A stretch of 64,000 nucleotides of DNA from Oxalicibacterium faecigallinarum (GTDB lineage Bacteria > Pseudomonadota > Gammaproteobacteria > Burkholderiales > Burkholderiaceae_D), in contig NZ_BMDI01000001.1 of the NCBI RefSeq assembly GCF_014635705.1, positions 1,993,882-2,057,881 of the forward strand, written 5' to 3'. Positions 42,448-50,590 of the stretch are shown piece by piece. Under the pieces are notes generated by a model that worked only from the letters and a program-made list of their open reading frames with translations, was not told the DNA's origin and made no database searches. The translations under genes and the position numbers were made by a program. Each line of letters starts with the position of its first letter. Within the stretch, counting starts at the first letter, position 1.

Positions 42448-42795
42448 TTATCGTGTGCGCTTGATGGCTGCGCCCAAGGCACGTTCGAGTTGCGCCTTGT
42501 TCATGGTTGAACGGCCTGGAATATTGCGGGCCTGTGCGTCCTTATAAAGCTGGGCATAAGTGCGGCCTGCAGCGCCACGGTGAGAACGTAATCCGCCACG
42601 GCGTGGTGCTGGCGTACTTTTCAATGTGGATGGGCTAGCGGTCTTCGCTTCGCCATGTTGTGCACGTTCCTTGTTGACCGTACGTGCGGCAATTTCCTCA
42701 GCATGTTTGGCACGAGAGCCACCACGACTCTTCAGAGCAGACTTGATATGCTGAAATTGTCTTTCGCGTTTGGCACTCCAGGTTGCTTGTGGCAT
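42448..42795 (-). CDS. Small basic stress-type protein, Rho-N-like end
   Basis: A 115-residue very basic protein, MPQATWSAKRERQFQHIKSA at the start, with KSRGGSRAKHAEEIAARTVNK. The C-terminal 40 residues (TYAQLYKDAQARNIPGRSTMNKAQLERAL) resemble the Rho termination factor N-terminal helix motif. Homologues are often named plasmid stabilisation protein, a label without direct support. It should bind nucleic acid. AAGGAG precedes the ATG at 42795. It lies between the CBS gene and another small gene. Confidence 0.72.
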   Translation of the reverse strand: MPQATWSAKRERQFQHIKSALKSRGGSRAKHAEEIAARTVNKERAQHGEAKTASPSTLKSTPAPRRGGLRSHRGAAGRTYAQLYKDAQARNIPGRSTMNKAQLERALGAAIKRTR

Positions 42796-42866
42796 GGCAA
42801 TCTCCTTGAAAGGGACGACAGACAAGTCGTCTTATCAAATGAGGTTGCGAGGTCAGGTTGCAATCG

Positions 42867-43067
42867 TCATGCAGCAATATTCGGATGATCCGACTTGACC
42901 CAGCGATTTTCCGGATCACGATAATCCGGACCGCCTGCATGGCGGACGCCAAGCGTGATATGCGCGAACTGCGTGCCGTGAGTGGCAAGGGTCTGGCGAA
43001 TGGAAGAATTGCTCGATCCCTGACGACGGCTACTGATGCGGCTTTGCTTGCGATCACTCTTTTCCAT
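42867..43067 (-). CDS. Small basic protein, unknown
   Basis: A 66-residue protein, very basic and Ser/Arg-rich at its N-terminus (MEKSDRKQSRISSRRQGSSN), with a conserved-looking C-terminus containing GGPDYRDPENRWVKSDHPN. It has an AGGAGTGAGGAAC site immediately before the ATG at 43067, which supports translation. It begins a run of three genes on the minus strand. No family recognised. Confidence 0.5.
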   Translation of the reverse strand: MEKSDRKQSRISSRRQGSSNSSIRQTLATHGTQFAHITLGVRHAGGPDYRDPENRWVKSDHPNIAA

Positions 43068-43289
43068 GTTCCTCACTCCTCTGCGATGCCGACCGCGATG
43101 CGGACGACCATTGGCAACCAGTCTACGCAGTCAGGCTGGAGCAATCTGTAGGATGGCTTTGCGATGTGATGTAAGAAAAAAGGTTAGACGGCCGGCTTGA
43201 TGCTTTGAAGAAACAGAGGCGCAACTTTGTCGGACGCTGGCGGGTCAGACTGGGGACGATCCAATGGTCATACACTTTCAGGAGCTGAC

Positions 43290-43484
43290 ATGAGTACACC
43301 CACCCCGATTCCACCAGAGATTCCCGTTATTCCTGATCCCAAGCCGGAGATTGATCCGCCGGTTCGCGAGCCGGAAATCCCCGTGCCGCAGCAAGATCCG
43401 GTGACGCCTCCGGGCCCCGATCAACCTGAGATCCCGCCGGATCGTGTGCCCCCGGAAATACCACCGTCTCCCGAGCATGCCTGA
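43290..43484 (+). CDS. Small proline-rich protein
   Basis: A 64-residue protein of which about 40% is proline, built from PEIPVIPDPKPEIDPP-like units. It is disordered, with no signal peptide. An AGGAG site lies 6 bases before the ATG. Similar short proline-rich proteins occur in Burkholderiales genomes near stress genes. It is divergent from the small basic protein gene. The function is unknown. Confidence 0.55.
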   Translation: MSTPTPIPPEIPVIPDPKPEIDPPVREPEIPVPQQDPVTPPGPDQPEIPPDRVPPEIPPSPEHA

Positions 43485-43542
43485 ATAACGTAGCAAGGCA
43501 AGCGACGCCAATCTTTCAGTAGCAATGCCGTCCCTGACATGA

Positions 43543-43562
43543 AATAATAACGCTTCTCATTT
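43543..43562 (+). promoter_or_regulatory. Candidate Fur box upstream of the TonB receptor gene
   Basis: The 20 bases AATAATAACGCTTCTCATTT resemble proteobacterial Fur boxes of the AATGATAACGATTCTCATT kind. The site ends 19 bases before the receptor start codon. It supports iron control of the downstream operon. Confidence 0.6.
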
Positions 43563-43581
43563 ATGTTAAGCGTTACTTTTC

Positions 43582-45708
43582 ATGTCTTCCTCTTTTTTTT
43601 CGCTGCGCCCGATGGCAACTGCGGTTCGTGTCACCTTGGTTGGTTTTACCTTGCTTCCTTTTGCTGCGGCTGCGCAGCAAGACAATCAAGCTACTGATGA
43701 TGTTCTCCCTGCGATTAACGTTTCTAGCGAGGCGATTGTCCCCGGCTTTGTGACGCAAAAAGCGACTTCCAGCACAAAGTCGGACAAGCCGCTATTTGAA
43801 ACACCGCAATCGATTACCGTACTAACGCGTGAACTGCTCGACTCACGACAAGCCACAACACTGAATGAAGCGCTGCAAACGACAGCAGGGGTGTCATCCG
43901 GTGGCTTTGGCCGTCGTGGTTGGGATGATTTCAACATTCGCGGACAACGTGCTTCGGAGTCGATTTACGTAGATGGCCTGAAACTGGGGCAGGGGAGTTG
44001 GATCGCGCAGGAAGTATCTGGCGTTGAACAGATTGAAATCGTCAAAGGACCGGCGTCCATTAACTTCGGGCAAATGCAGCCGGGCGGCATCGTGAATATG
44101 GTCAGCAAACGTCCGCGCCTCGATGCGTTCAACCAGGTTGGTTTTACTGTCGGTAGCTACGGTTATCGGCAGGGAACATTCGATTTTGGTCGTCCCTTGA
44201 ATTCCGAGAACGGCAAGGCAGCGTTCCGCATCAATGGCATGGCATCTGATTCAGATGATCAGACCGACTTTGTCTACTTTAAGAATCGCTACATTGCACC
44301 ATCGCTGTCATTGGATCTGGGCGCAAGAACTGATCTGACGTTACTGGCTTCTTATGGCACCCGGGAATACATACGTCAACAGGGTTTGCCTGTGAGAGGC
44401 TCGATTTTGCCAAGTCCGAACGGCCCGATTCGCCGCAGTTTGTATATCGGTGATCCAAGCATCGGACCATACGAAGCAACCCAGAAAACCATCGGCTATG
44501 CACTTACGCATCGCTTCGATTCCGGCTGGACGTTCAACCAGAATTTCCGTTATCTCGATATGGACGTGCAGGGAAGGGCGGGCTTCATCAATGGAACACT
44601 GCCTTTGAGCGGACTGTTACCAAGGCAAGCTACTTTCCAGGATATCTGGGAGCACGCTACGGCGCTGGACAGTAATGTGAAGCGTACTTTCGATTTTGGC
44701 GGAGCAAAGCATACCGTCATGGTTGGCGTGGATATCAATCGAGATACGCTTTATAACGATACTAGACGTTGTAACATCAATACTTTAAATGTGTACAACC
44801 CGACATACGGAAACCTTACATACACAAATTGCTTAACTCGCACACTGAGCAATACTAAGCTTTCGTCTGACGCATTTTATCTGCGCGATCAAATCGATTT
44901 CAATGAACGACTCAACGTAAATCTAGCCTTGCGCCATGATCGCATCGATACCGATTTGCAGAATTACCTTGCAAACACTAGAACAAAAGAAAAGCATACA
45001 GCCAATACAGGTAACATTGCGCTTATGTATAAGGCGACGCCGAACGTTGCCCCGTACATAGGTTACGCAACCTCTTTTTTGCCAAACACAGATTTGAACG
45101 ATGCCGGTGCTTTGCTGAAACCTGAACAGGGAAAGCAAACAGAAGTAGGCGTCAAACTGCAATCAGATGATGGGCGTTTGCAGGGAAGTTTGGCGTATTA
45201 CGATCTGACGCGAAAAAATGTGTCGCAAACTGACCCAAACAATAACAACGCCTATGTACAAATTGGCGAACAGCGTAGCAAGGGTTATGAGGCAGAAGTG
45301 TTTGCCGATCTGCGCAATGGCTGGAGCCTGCAAGGTGCGGTTTCAATCATCGATGCCGTTATCACGGAGGATACGACGCTTGCCAATATTGGACACCGCG
45401 TGCAGAACGTTCCTAAGCGTGCAGCGAGTCTGTGGGCTAACTACAAGTTTTCTGGCAAATTGCAGCGTTGGGGTGCAGGATTGGGTATGCGACATGAAAG
45501 CTCCAAGACAAATCTTGGTTTAACTTTCGAAGTGCCAGGCTATACGGTTGCTGATGCCAATGTTAGCTATCAGGGTGATGGCTATCGCGTTCTCTTGAAT
45601 GTGAAGAATCTTTTTGACAAAGACTATTACGCAGGCGCACTCAACAACAATGTCATTCCTCTTGGCGACCCGCGCACGGTCATGCTGAAAACCGTCTTCG
45701 ATTTCTGA
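43582..45708 (+). CDS. TonB-dependent siderophore receptor
   Basis: A 708-residue outer membrane receptor. A signal peptide ends near AAAAQ. The TonB box is probably in LPAINVSSE, and the plug begins PLFETPQSITVLTRELLDSRQ with IEIVKGPASINFGQMQPGGIVNMVSKRPR. The barrel ends in the aromatic LKTVFDF. It imports a ferric siderophore of unknown identity using TonB energy. It is the first gene of an operon with three inner membrane proteins, and its stop overlaps the next start by one base. Confidence 0.92.
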   Translation: MSSSFFSLRPMATAVRVTLVGFTLLPFAAAAQQDNQATDDVLPAINVSSEAIVPGFVTQKATSSTKSDKPLFETPQSITVLTRELLDSRQATTLNEALQTTAGVSSGGFGRRGWDDFNIRGQRASESIYVDGLKLGQGSWIAQEVSGVEQIEIVKGPASINFGQMQPGGIVNMVSKRPRLDAFNQVGFTVGSYGYRQGTFDFGRPLNSENGKAAFRINGMASDSDDQTDFVYFKNRYIAPSLSLDLGARTDLTLLASYGTREYIRQQGLPVRGSILPSPNGPIRRSLYIGDPSIGPYEATQKTIGYALTHRFDSGWTFNQNFRYLDMDVQGRAGFINGTLPLSGLLPRQATFQDIWEHATALDSNVKRTFDFGGAKHTVMVGVDINRDTLYNDTRRCNINTLNVYNPTYGNLTYTNCLTRTLSNTKLSSDAFYLRDQIDFNERLNVNLALRHDRIDTDLQNYLANTRTKEKHTANTGNIALMYKATPNVAPYIGYATSFLPNTDLNDAGALLKPEQGKQTEVGVKLQSDDGRLQGSLAYYDLTRKNVSQTDPNNNNAYVQIGEQRSKGYEAEVFADLRNGWSLQGAVSIIDAVITEDTTLANIGHRVQNVPKRAASLWANYKFSGKLQRWGAGLGMRHESSKTNLGLTFEVPGYTVADANVSYQGDGYRVLLNVKNLFDKDYYAGALNNNVIPLGDPRTVMLKTVFDF

Positions 45709-46829
45709 TGGCTGCTTCGCGTCGTACGCTGGTCATTCTCTACGCCCTGCATTCGTGGGCGGGGATTGTGACCGGCTTGCTGCTTTTCATCGTGTGCTTT
45801 TCTGGCTCGGTGGTCGTGTTCAAAAACGAAATCGATCTCTGGGCCAATCCGTCCTTGCGCGCCTTGCCACATGTAGCACAACCGGTCGGGCCAGATCTGG
45901 TACTCAACAATCTGGCTGAGTACTACCCAGGCAGCAAAGTCGAAAGCCTGTGGTATCCCGATGGGATCAATCCGGCATGGACTGCATTTATCAAGCGCGC
46001 TGACAATCCGGAACGGATGAAGATTGCGGTGCGGGCGGATACCGGAGAGGTTGTTGGCCCTGTCGATAGCGAACTAGGCCAGTTCTTCCGCATGATCCAT
46101 GTCTTCCTGTTTTTCGGGCCACGCTGGATCGTCGGTTTTCTTGGCGTGGCAATGTTCTTCCTGATCGTGTCGGGTTTCGTCATTCATCGCAAGATTCTCA
46201 AGGAGCTGTTTACGGCACGCTGGCGCAAGAGTCTGCGTGTGACGGGTTCTGATCTGCATAAAAGTCTGGGCGTGTGGGGACTTGTCTTTCATTTGATGAT
46301 TGCTTTTACCGGCGCATGGCTGGGGTTGGCGCCGGTGTTCGAGCGCTCATACAGTTATGTCAGTGGTGGTGGCGGTGCCCGGCCGGCAGCGATGATGATG
46401 CGTAACAACGCGTTGGATCGCCCGATGCAAATGGCGTCGGTTGGTGCGCTGTTAAAGCAGGCGCAGCACGATATGCCTGGCCTGCAGCCAAATCGGATTG
46501 CATTGCGTGATGTGGGCAAGCCGAATGCCAGCGTGACTTTCTTTGGTCAGGTCGATGATCTGTGGTTCAGCAATGCGCGCATCACGTATCAGGGTGGCAG
46601 GTTCAAGGAAAAAAACGATCCGCGGCAGAATGGTTTCTGGAGCCAGTTCAATGGCTTGATGGAGCCGCTGCATTTTGGCGATTACGGCGGCATCGTGCTG
46701 AAGTGGTTGTATTTCCTGATTGGGTTAAGCCCGGCACTCTTGTCACTGAGCGGCACGCTGTTGTGGATCGAACGACGCAAGCTCAGGCAACGCAATCGTG
46801 CCGGTGTGGTGGGAGCGCAGCATGTTTGA
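45708..46829 (+). CDS. PepSY-associated transmembrane protein (iron-uptake accessory)
   Basis: A 373-residue inner membrane protein with four helices: the first is LHSWAGIVTGLLLFIVCFSGSVVVF, two follow at WIVGFLGVAMFFLIVSGFVIHRK and WGLVFHLMIAFTGAWLGL, and the last is WLYFLIGLSPALLSLSGTLLWIE. Histidines in the helices (HSWAG, DLHKSLG, PLHFG) are typical of this family, thought to reduce ferric siderophores with haem. It directly follows the siderophore receptor gene and overlaps the next gene by 8 bases. Confidence 0.85.
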   Translation: MAASRRTLVILYALHSWAGIVTGLLLFIVCFSGSVVVFKNEIDLWANPSLRALPHVAQPVGPDLVLNNLAEYYPGSKVESLWYPDGINPAWTAFIKRADNPERMKIAVRADTGEVVGPVDSELGQFFRMIHVFLFFGPRWIVGFLGVAMFFLIVSGFVIHRKILKELFTARWRKSLRVTGSDLHKSLGVWGLVFHLMIAFTGAWLGLAPVFERSYSYVSGGGGARPAAMMMRNNALDRPMQMASVGALLKQAQHDMPGLQPNRIALRDVGKPNASVTFFGQVDDLWFSNARITYQGGRFKEKNDPRQNGFWSQFNGLMEPLHFGDYGGIVLKWLYFLIGLSPALLSLSGTLLWIERRKLRQRNRAGVVGAQHV

Positions 46830-47562
46830 ACGCATCATGACGGGTTTGCATGCCGCATTGATCCCCGCCTTTGCCGCACTCGCGATCGTGGCGGTCATGT
46901 TTGGACGCGGGTTTGAGTTACTGGCCGCCCGCAATGGTATGGGCGCATGGTGGGTTCTTGCTGTCTGGCTGTTACTGAGCGTGGTCGTTGCCTTGCTCTC
47001 TGACAGCATCGTACGCTGGAAGGTAGGCCTGGGCATGATGGCCGCATCCCTGATCGTCACGGGTGTGGCGGGCGTGATGCAAGGGGCGCCGCTTGGGATC
47101 GAGATGGCTGGTGCGTTGAGCGTGCTGGCTGCGTTGCTTGTGTTCTCGGCGAATCGGTTGCAGGCGCGATCGCTGAAAAAGAGCAGCCGACCGCAAGCCC
47201 CTGCGGCGACCTTGCCCAAGGCGGTTGACTGGTCGCGACGTTTATCCTGGTGGGTACTCTCGATCTGCATGATCGAAGCATTTCGCTTGTCGCATCTCGG
47301 TGTGGGTGATCAACAGAAAGCCATCGGCTGCATCGGCATGTTGATCGCATTTTTTGTGATGCTGCCGGGGTTGTCTGTATCGATATGGTTTCCACGTATT
47401 GCATCCGGATGCTGGTTGCTCTCCGCCGGATTGCTGGCGTTGATCGCGTGGAAGTCTGTCAATCTGAGCAGCGCAGCTGGCGCGGTTTCAGTCTTGCTAT
47501 GCGCAATTCTGCTGGGGTTTGCGACGCGACGCGATACGGATAACAGCGAGTTGCCGCAATGA
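46822..47562 (+). CDS. Multi-pass inner membrane protein of the siderophore operon
   Basis: A 246-residue protein with about seven hydrophobic helices and a central basic loop (RLQARSLKKSSRPQAPAATLPK). The name is not known to me with certainty; in related operons the genes between receptor and PepSY protein are small membrane proteins of DUF3649 or DUF3325 type. The start overlaps the preceding stop by 8 bases and its own stop overlaps the next start by 4, so it is translated as part of the operon. Confidence 0.65.
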   Translation: MFERIMTGLHAALIPAFAALAIVAVMFGRGFELLAARNGMGAWWVLAVWLLLSVVVALLSDSIVRWKVGLGMMAASLIVTGVAGVMQGAPLGIEMAGALSVLAALLVFSANRLQARSLKKSSRPQAPAATLPKAVDWSRRLSWWVLSICMIEAFRLSHLGVGDQQKAIGCIGMLIAFFVMLPGLSVSIWFPRIASGCWLLSAGLLALIAWKSVNLSSAAGAVSVLLCAILLGFATRRDTDNSELPQ

Positions 47563-47900
47563 CCGCGCCCATCGGCTTTCTTTTTCTGGCGTGCAGCAGC
47601 GTGGCATGCTGGTTCGCTGGCAGCGAGACACGGGCCGGTGACCGCATACGTCTAGCTGACTGGTTGCGTCAATATGGTCGTGCTCTTGCGTTGGTTCTGG
47701 CCCTGTTTCAATTGGGGATGTCCGTTCCCCTGATCGGACCGGCACAGGGTCCCTTGTTGGTGTGCATTGCATGGATGGTGATTGGAAGCGTGTTTGTTGC
47801 ATGCGTCAATGCGTGGCCGCAATGCACGATGCAGTGCGCCTTATGGGCCGTGGTGCCGGGCACCTTGCTACTACTAATTGAACTCAAAGCCCTGATGTAA
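47559..47900 (+). CDS. Small membrane protein, DUF3325-like
   Basis: A 113-residue protein with an N-terminal helix (FLFLACSSVACWFAG), a basic middle (RIRLADWLRQYGR), and two further helices ending LLLLIELKALM. Size and position match the DUF3325 proteins that accompany siderophore receptors in Burkholderiales, but I assign this from context. It overlaps the preceding gene by 4 bases and a strong terminator follows, closing the operon. Confidence 0.6.
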   Translation: MTAPIGFLFLACSSVACWFAGSETRAGDRIRLADWLRQYGRALALVLALFQLGMSVPLIGPAQGPLLVCIAWMVIGSVFVACVNAWPQCTMQCALWAVVPGTLLLLIELKALM

Positions 47901-47932
47901 AAAAGGCGAAACCGCTATGGTTTCGCCTTTTG
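47901..47932. terminator. Bidirectional terminator
   Basis: Stem AAAGGCGAAACC (47902-47913) pairs with GGTTTCGCCTTT (47919-47930) around GCTAT. It separates the siderophore operon from the convergent cphA. Confidence 0.9.
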
Positions 47933-47960
47933 TCTGTGGTTGCTTGTACCTATCAGTGCA

Positions 47961-50528
47961 TCAAGCCGCGACACGTGCTGCGATGTGCGCCAGCGCTTCT
48001 TCCACCTGATCGACCAGAATCAGGCACAGATCACCGGACTTCAGTTTCGACAGGGCGGTGTCGATCGCCAGCATCTCGCCGCGAATCTCGTCAATCGATT
48101 GCGTACGGGATGCCTTGGCCAGCCCTTCACGCAGCAGCTTGACGACTTCGCCATCGGCACGGCCGCGCTGGCATTGATCTTCGTACAGAATCACGTCGTC
48201 GAACGCTTCGCCGAGAATTTCGGTTTGACGACGGATGTCATCATCCCGACGATCACCGGCACCGCTGATGACGACCGAGCGGCGTTTGGAGGGCAATGCC
48301 TGTACCGCACGCGTCAGCGCTTCAATCGCATCCGGGTTGTGACCGTAATCGGCAATCACGGTCGCCCCCATGTGTGTAAAGACATTGAAACGGCCTGGTG
48401 TGGTATCGGCACCATTGTTGAAGGTGCGCAGGCCTTCAACAACGATGGCCCAGTCGATGCCGAGTGCCCAGACCGCACCGATGGCGGCCATGGCGTTTTC
48501 GATCTGGAAGCCGATCAAGCCATTGTGCGTGATCGGAATGTCGGCCAGACGAATGCGATGTTCGAAGCTGCCTTCGGCAGCAACGATGTGACCGTTCTCG
48601 ATGAACAGTACGCGGTTGCCTTGCGCGCGATGCGTGGCCAGCACAGGCTGATTGACGTCTTGTGCAAAGAAGGTCACGCGGCCCGGGCTGCTGGCAGCCA
48701 TGTTGGCAACGATCGGGTCAGCGGCATTCAAGACAGCCATGCCGGTTGGTGCAACGTTCTGTACGATCACGCGTTTGACGACCGCCAGATCCTCGACGGT
48801 CGTGATGAAGTTCAGGCCGAGATGATCGCCAACGCCGATGTTGGTGACGATGGCGACGTCACAACGATCAAAACCCAGGCCTTCGCGCAGGATGCCGCCA
48901 CGTGCCGTTTCAAACACGGCTGCGTCGACCTGCGGGTGCATGAGAATATTGCGCGCGCTACGCGGACCGCTGCAATCGCCGGTATCAATGCGCTGGTTTT
49001 CAACATACACGCCATCGGTGCTGGTCATGCCGACGCGATACTTGTTGGCCGTCAGGATGTGACCGACCAGACGTGCAGTGGTGGTTTTGCCATTGGTGCC
49101 GGTAACCGCAACGGTCGGGATGCGGCCGTTGTCACCTTCCTTGAACATGGTCGAAATGATGGCTTCACCAACCGGACGGCCTTTGCCGAAAGATGGCTTG
49201 ATGTGCATGCGCAGGCCGGGCGCGGCATTGACTTCCACCACACCGCCGCCTTGTTCTTCCATGGTCTTGAGTACGGACTCGCAAACGATGTCGACGCCGC
49301 AGATGTCGAGGCCGATCATCTGTGCCGCTTCGACCGCGCGTGCCGCCATTTCCGGATGGACGTCGTCGGTCACATCGGTTGCCGTGCCGCCAGTCGAAAG
49401 GTTGGCATTGTTACGCAGCAGGACCGGCACACCTTTGGCGGGAATGCTGTCGATGGTGTAGCCCTGCTTTTCCAGCGTGGCGATACCGATGCTGTCGAGA
49501 CGGATCTTGGTCAGCGGTGTGGCATGACCATCGCCGCGCAGCGGATCCTGATTAACGATGGCAACCAGTTGCGCAATCGTGTTTTCGCCATCGCCGACGA
49601 CTTCCGGTGGTGAGCGACGGGCGGCAGCAACCAGTTGTTTGCCGACGACCAGCAAGCGGTAATCCTGCCCTGGCAGATAACGTTCGATCACGACGTCTTC
49701 ACAGATTTCGAAGGCTTCAGCAAAAGCAATACGTACTTCTTCTTCGGTCTTCATGTTGACCGCCACGCCTTTGCCCTGATTGCCATCGCGTGGCTTGATC
49801 ACGACCGGCGCGCCGATTTCCTGTGCGGCTGCCCACGCATCGTCAGCGGTCGAGACCGAACGACCGTCCGGCACCGGCACGCCTGCAGCGGCCAACAAGG
49901 TCTTGGTCATTTCCTTATCTTGCGCGATCGCTTCCGAGATGGCGCTGGTAAAGCCGGTTTCTGCAGCCTGAATGCGCAGTTGTTTGCTGCCCCAGCCAAA
50001 CTGCACCATGCTGCCTTCGGTCAGGCGACGGAATGGAATGCCGCGTGCGACGGCCGCATCGACGATGGAGCCGGTTGACGGGCCAAGACGGACGTCTTCA
50101 TCCAGTTCGCGCAGCGAAGCCAGTGCGGTTGCCAGATTGAACAAGGTATCGTCGAGTGCAGACTGGCACAGCTTGAATGCCAGATCGAGGGCAAGACGTC
50201 CGACAGCTTCCTCGGTGTAGGCGACGATGACTTGATAAGTACCGGCTTCCACGGTTTGGACGGTACGGCTGAACGTGACCGGGCAGCCGGCTTGCAATTG
50301 CAGGCACAGAGCGGCGGATTCCAGTGCATCGGCCATGGAAAAAATCGGTCCTGGCCGCGCGGTGTCGAGCAGCTTGATCTCGGGGAAGCGCGCACGCAGT
50401 CGCTCTTCAAAGCCAGCCAGCAGCGCGATGTTCTGTTCTTCGGGCAGGCAAGTCACCACGGCTTCGATGGACGTGTGGCGACTCCAGAGATTGGGACCAC
50501 GCAAGGCGCGGACGCGAGAGATTTCCAT
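47961..50528 (-). CDS. cphA: Cyanophycin synthetase
   Basis: An 855-residue enzyme that polymerises Asp and Arg into cyanophycin granules in the cytoplasm. An N-terminal domain is followed by an ATP-grasp domain with VVIKPRDGNQGKGVAVN near 250-266 and the ligand-binding end VVEVNAAPGLRMHIKP. The Mur-ligase-like domain has an intact P-loop GTNGKTTT near residue 477 and the C-terminal YGHNPDA motif. Both ATP sites look functional. AAGGAAG precedes the start. It lies 62 bases downstream of a second, degenerate synthetase on the same strand, forming an operon. Confidence 0.95.
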   Translation of the reverse strand: MEISRVRALRGPNLWSRHTSIEAVVTCLPEEQNIALLAGFEERLRARFPEIKLLDTARPGPIFSMADALESAALCLQLQAGCPVTFSRTVQTVEAGTYQVIVAYTEEAVGRLALDLAFKLCQSALDDTLFNLATALASLRELDEDVRLGPSTGSIVDAAVARGIPFRRLTEGSMVQFGWGSKQLRIQAAETGFTSAISEAIAQDKEMTKTLLAAAGVPVPDGRSVSTADDAWAAAQEIGAPVVIKPRDGNQGKGVAVNMKTEEEVRIAFAEAFEICEDVVIERYLPGQDYRLLVVGKQLVAAARRSPPEVVGDGENTIAQLVAIVNQDPLRGDGHATPLTKIRLDSIGIATLEKQGYTIDSIPAKGVPVLLRNNANLSTGGTATDVTDDVHPEMAARAVEAAQMIGLDICGVDIVCESVLKTMEEQGGGVVEVNAAPGLRMHIKPSFGKGRPVGEAIISTMFKEGDNGRIPTVAVTGTNGKTTTARLVGHILTANKYRVGMTSTDGVYVENQRIDTGDCSGPRSARNILMHPQVDAAVFETARGGILREGLGFDRCDVAIVTNIGVGDHLGLNFITTVEDLAVVKRVIVQNVAPTGMAVLNAADPIVANMAASSPGRVTFFAQDVNQPVLATHRAQGNRVLFIENGHIVAAEGSFEHRIRLADIPITHNGLIGFQIENAMAAIGAVWALGIDWAIVVEGLRTFNNGADTTPGRFNVFTHMGATVIADYGHNPDAIEALTRAVQALPSKRRSVVISGAGDRRDDDIRRQTEILGEAFDDVILYEDQCQRGRADGEVVKLLREGLAKASRTQSIDEIRGEMLAIDTALSKLKSGDLCLILVDQVEEALAHIAARVAA

Positions 50529-50590
50529 TTTTTATTCTTCCTTTACTTGAGCGGGTGCTCGTAGTCTCTTTATTCTTAAGTACGATTGGA

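Noticed and set aside
47940..49613. Plus-strand frame of 557 codons opposite cphA
   Set aside because: Shadow of the cyanophycin synthetase, without a ribosome site or domain.
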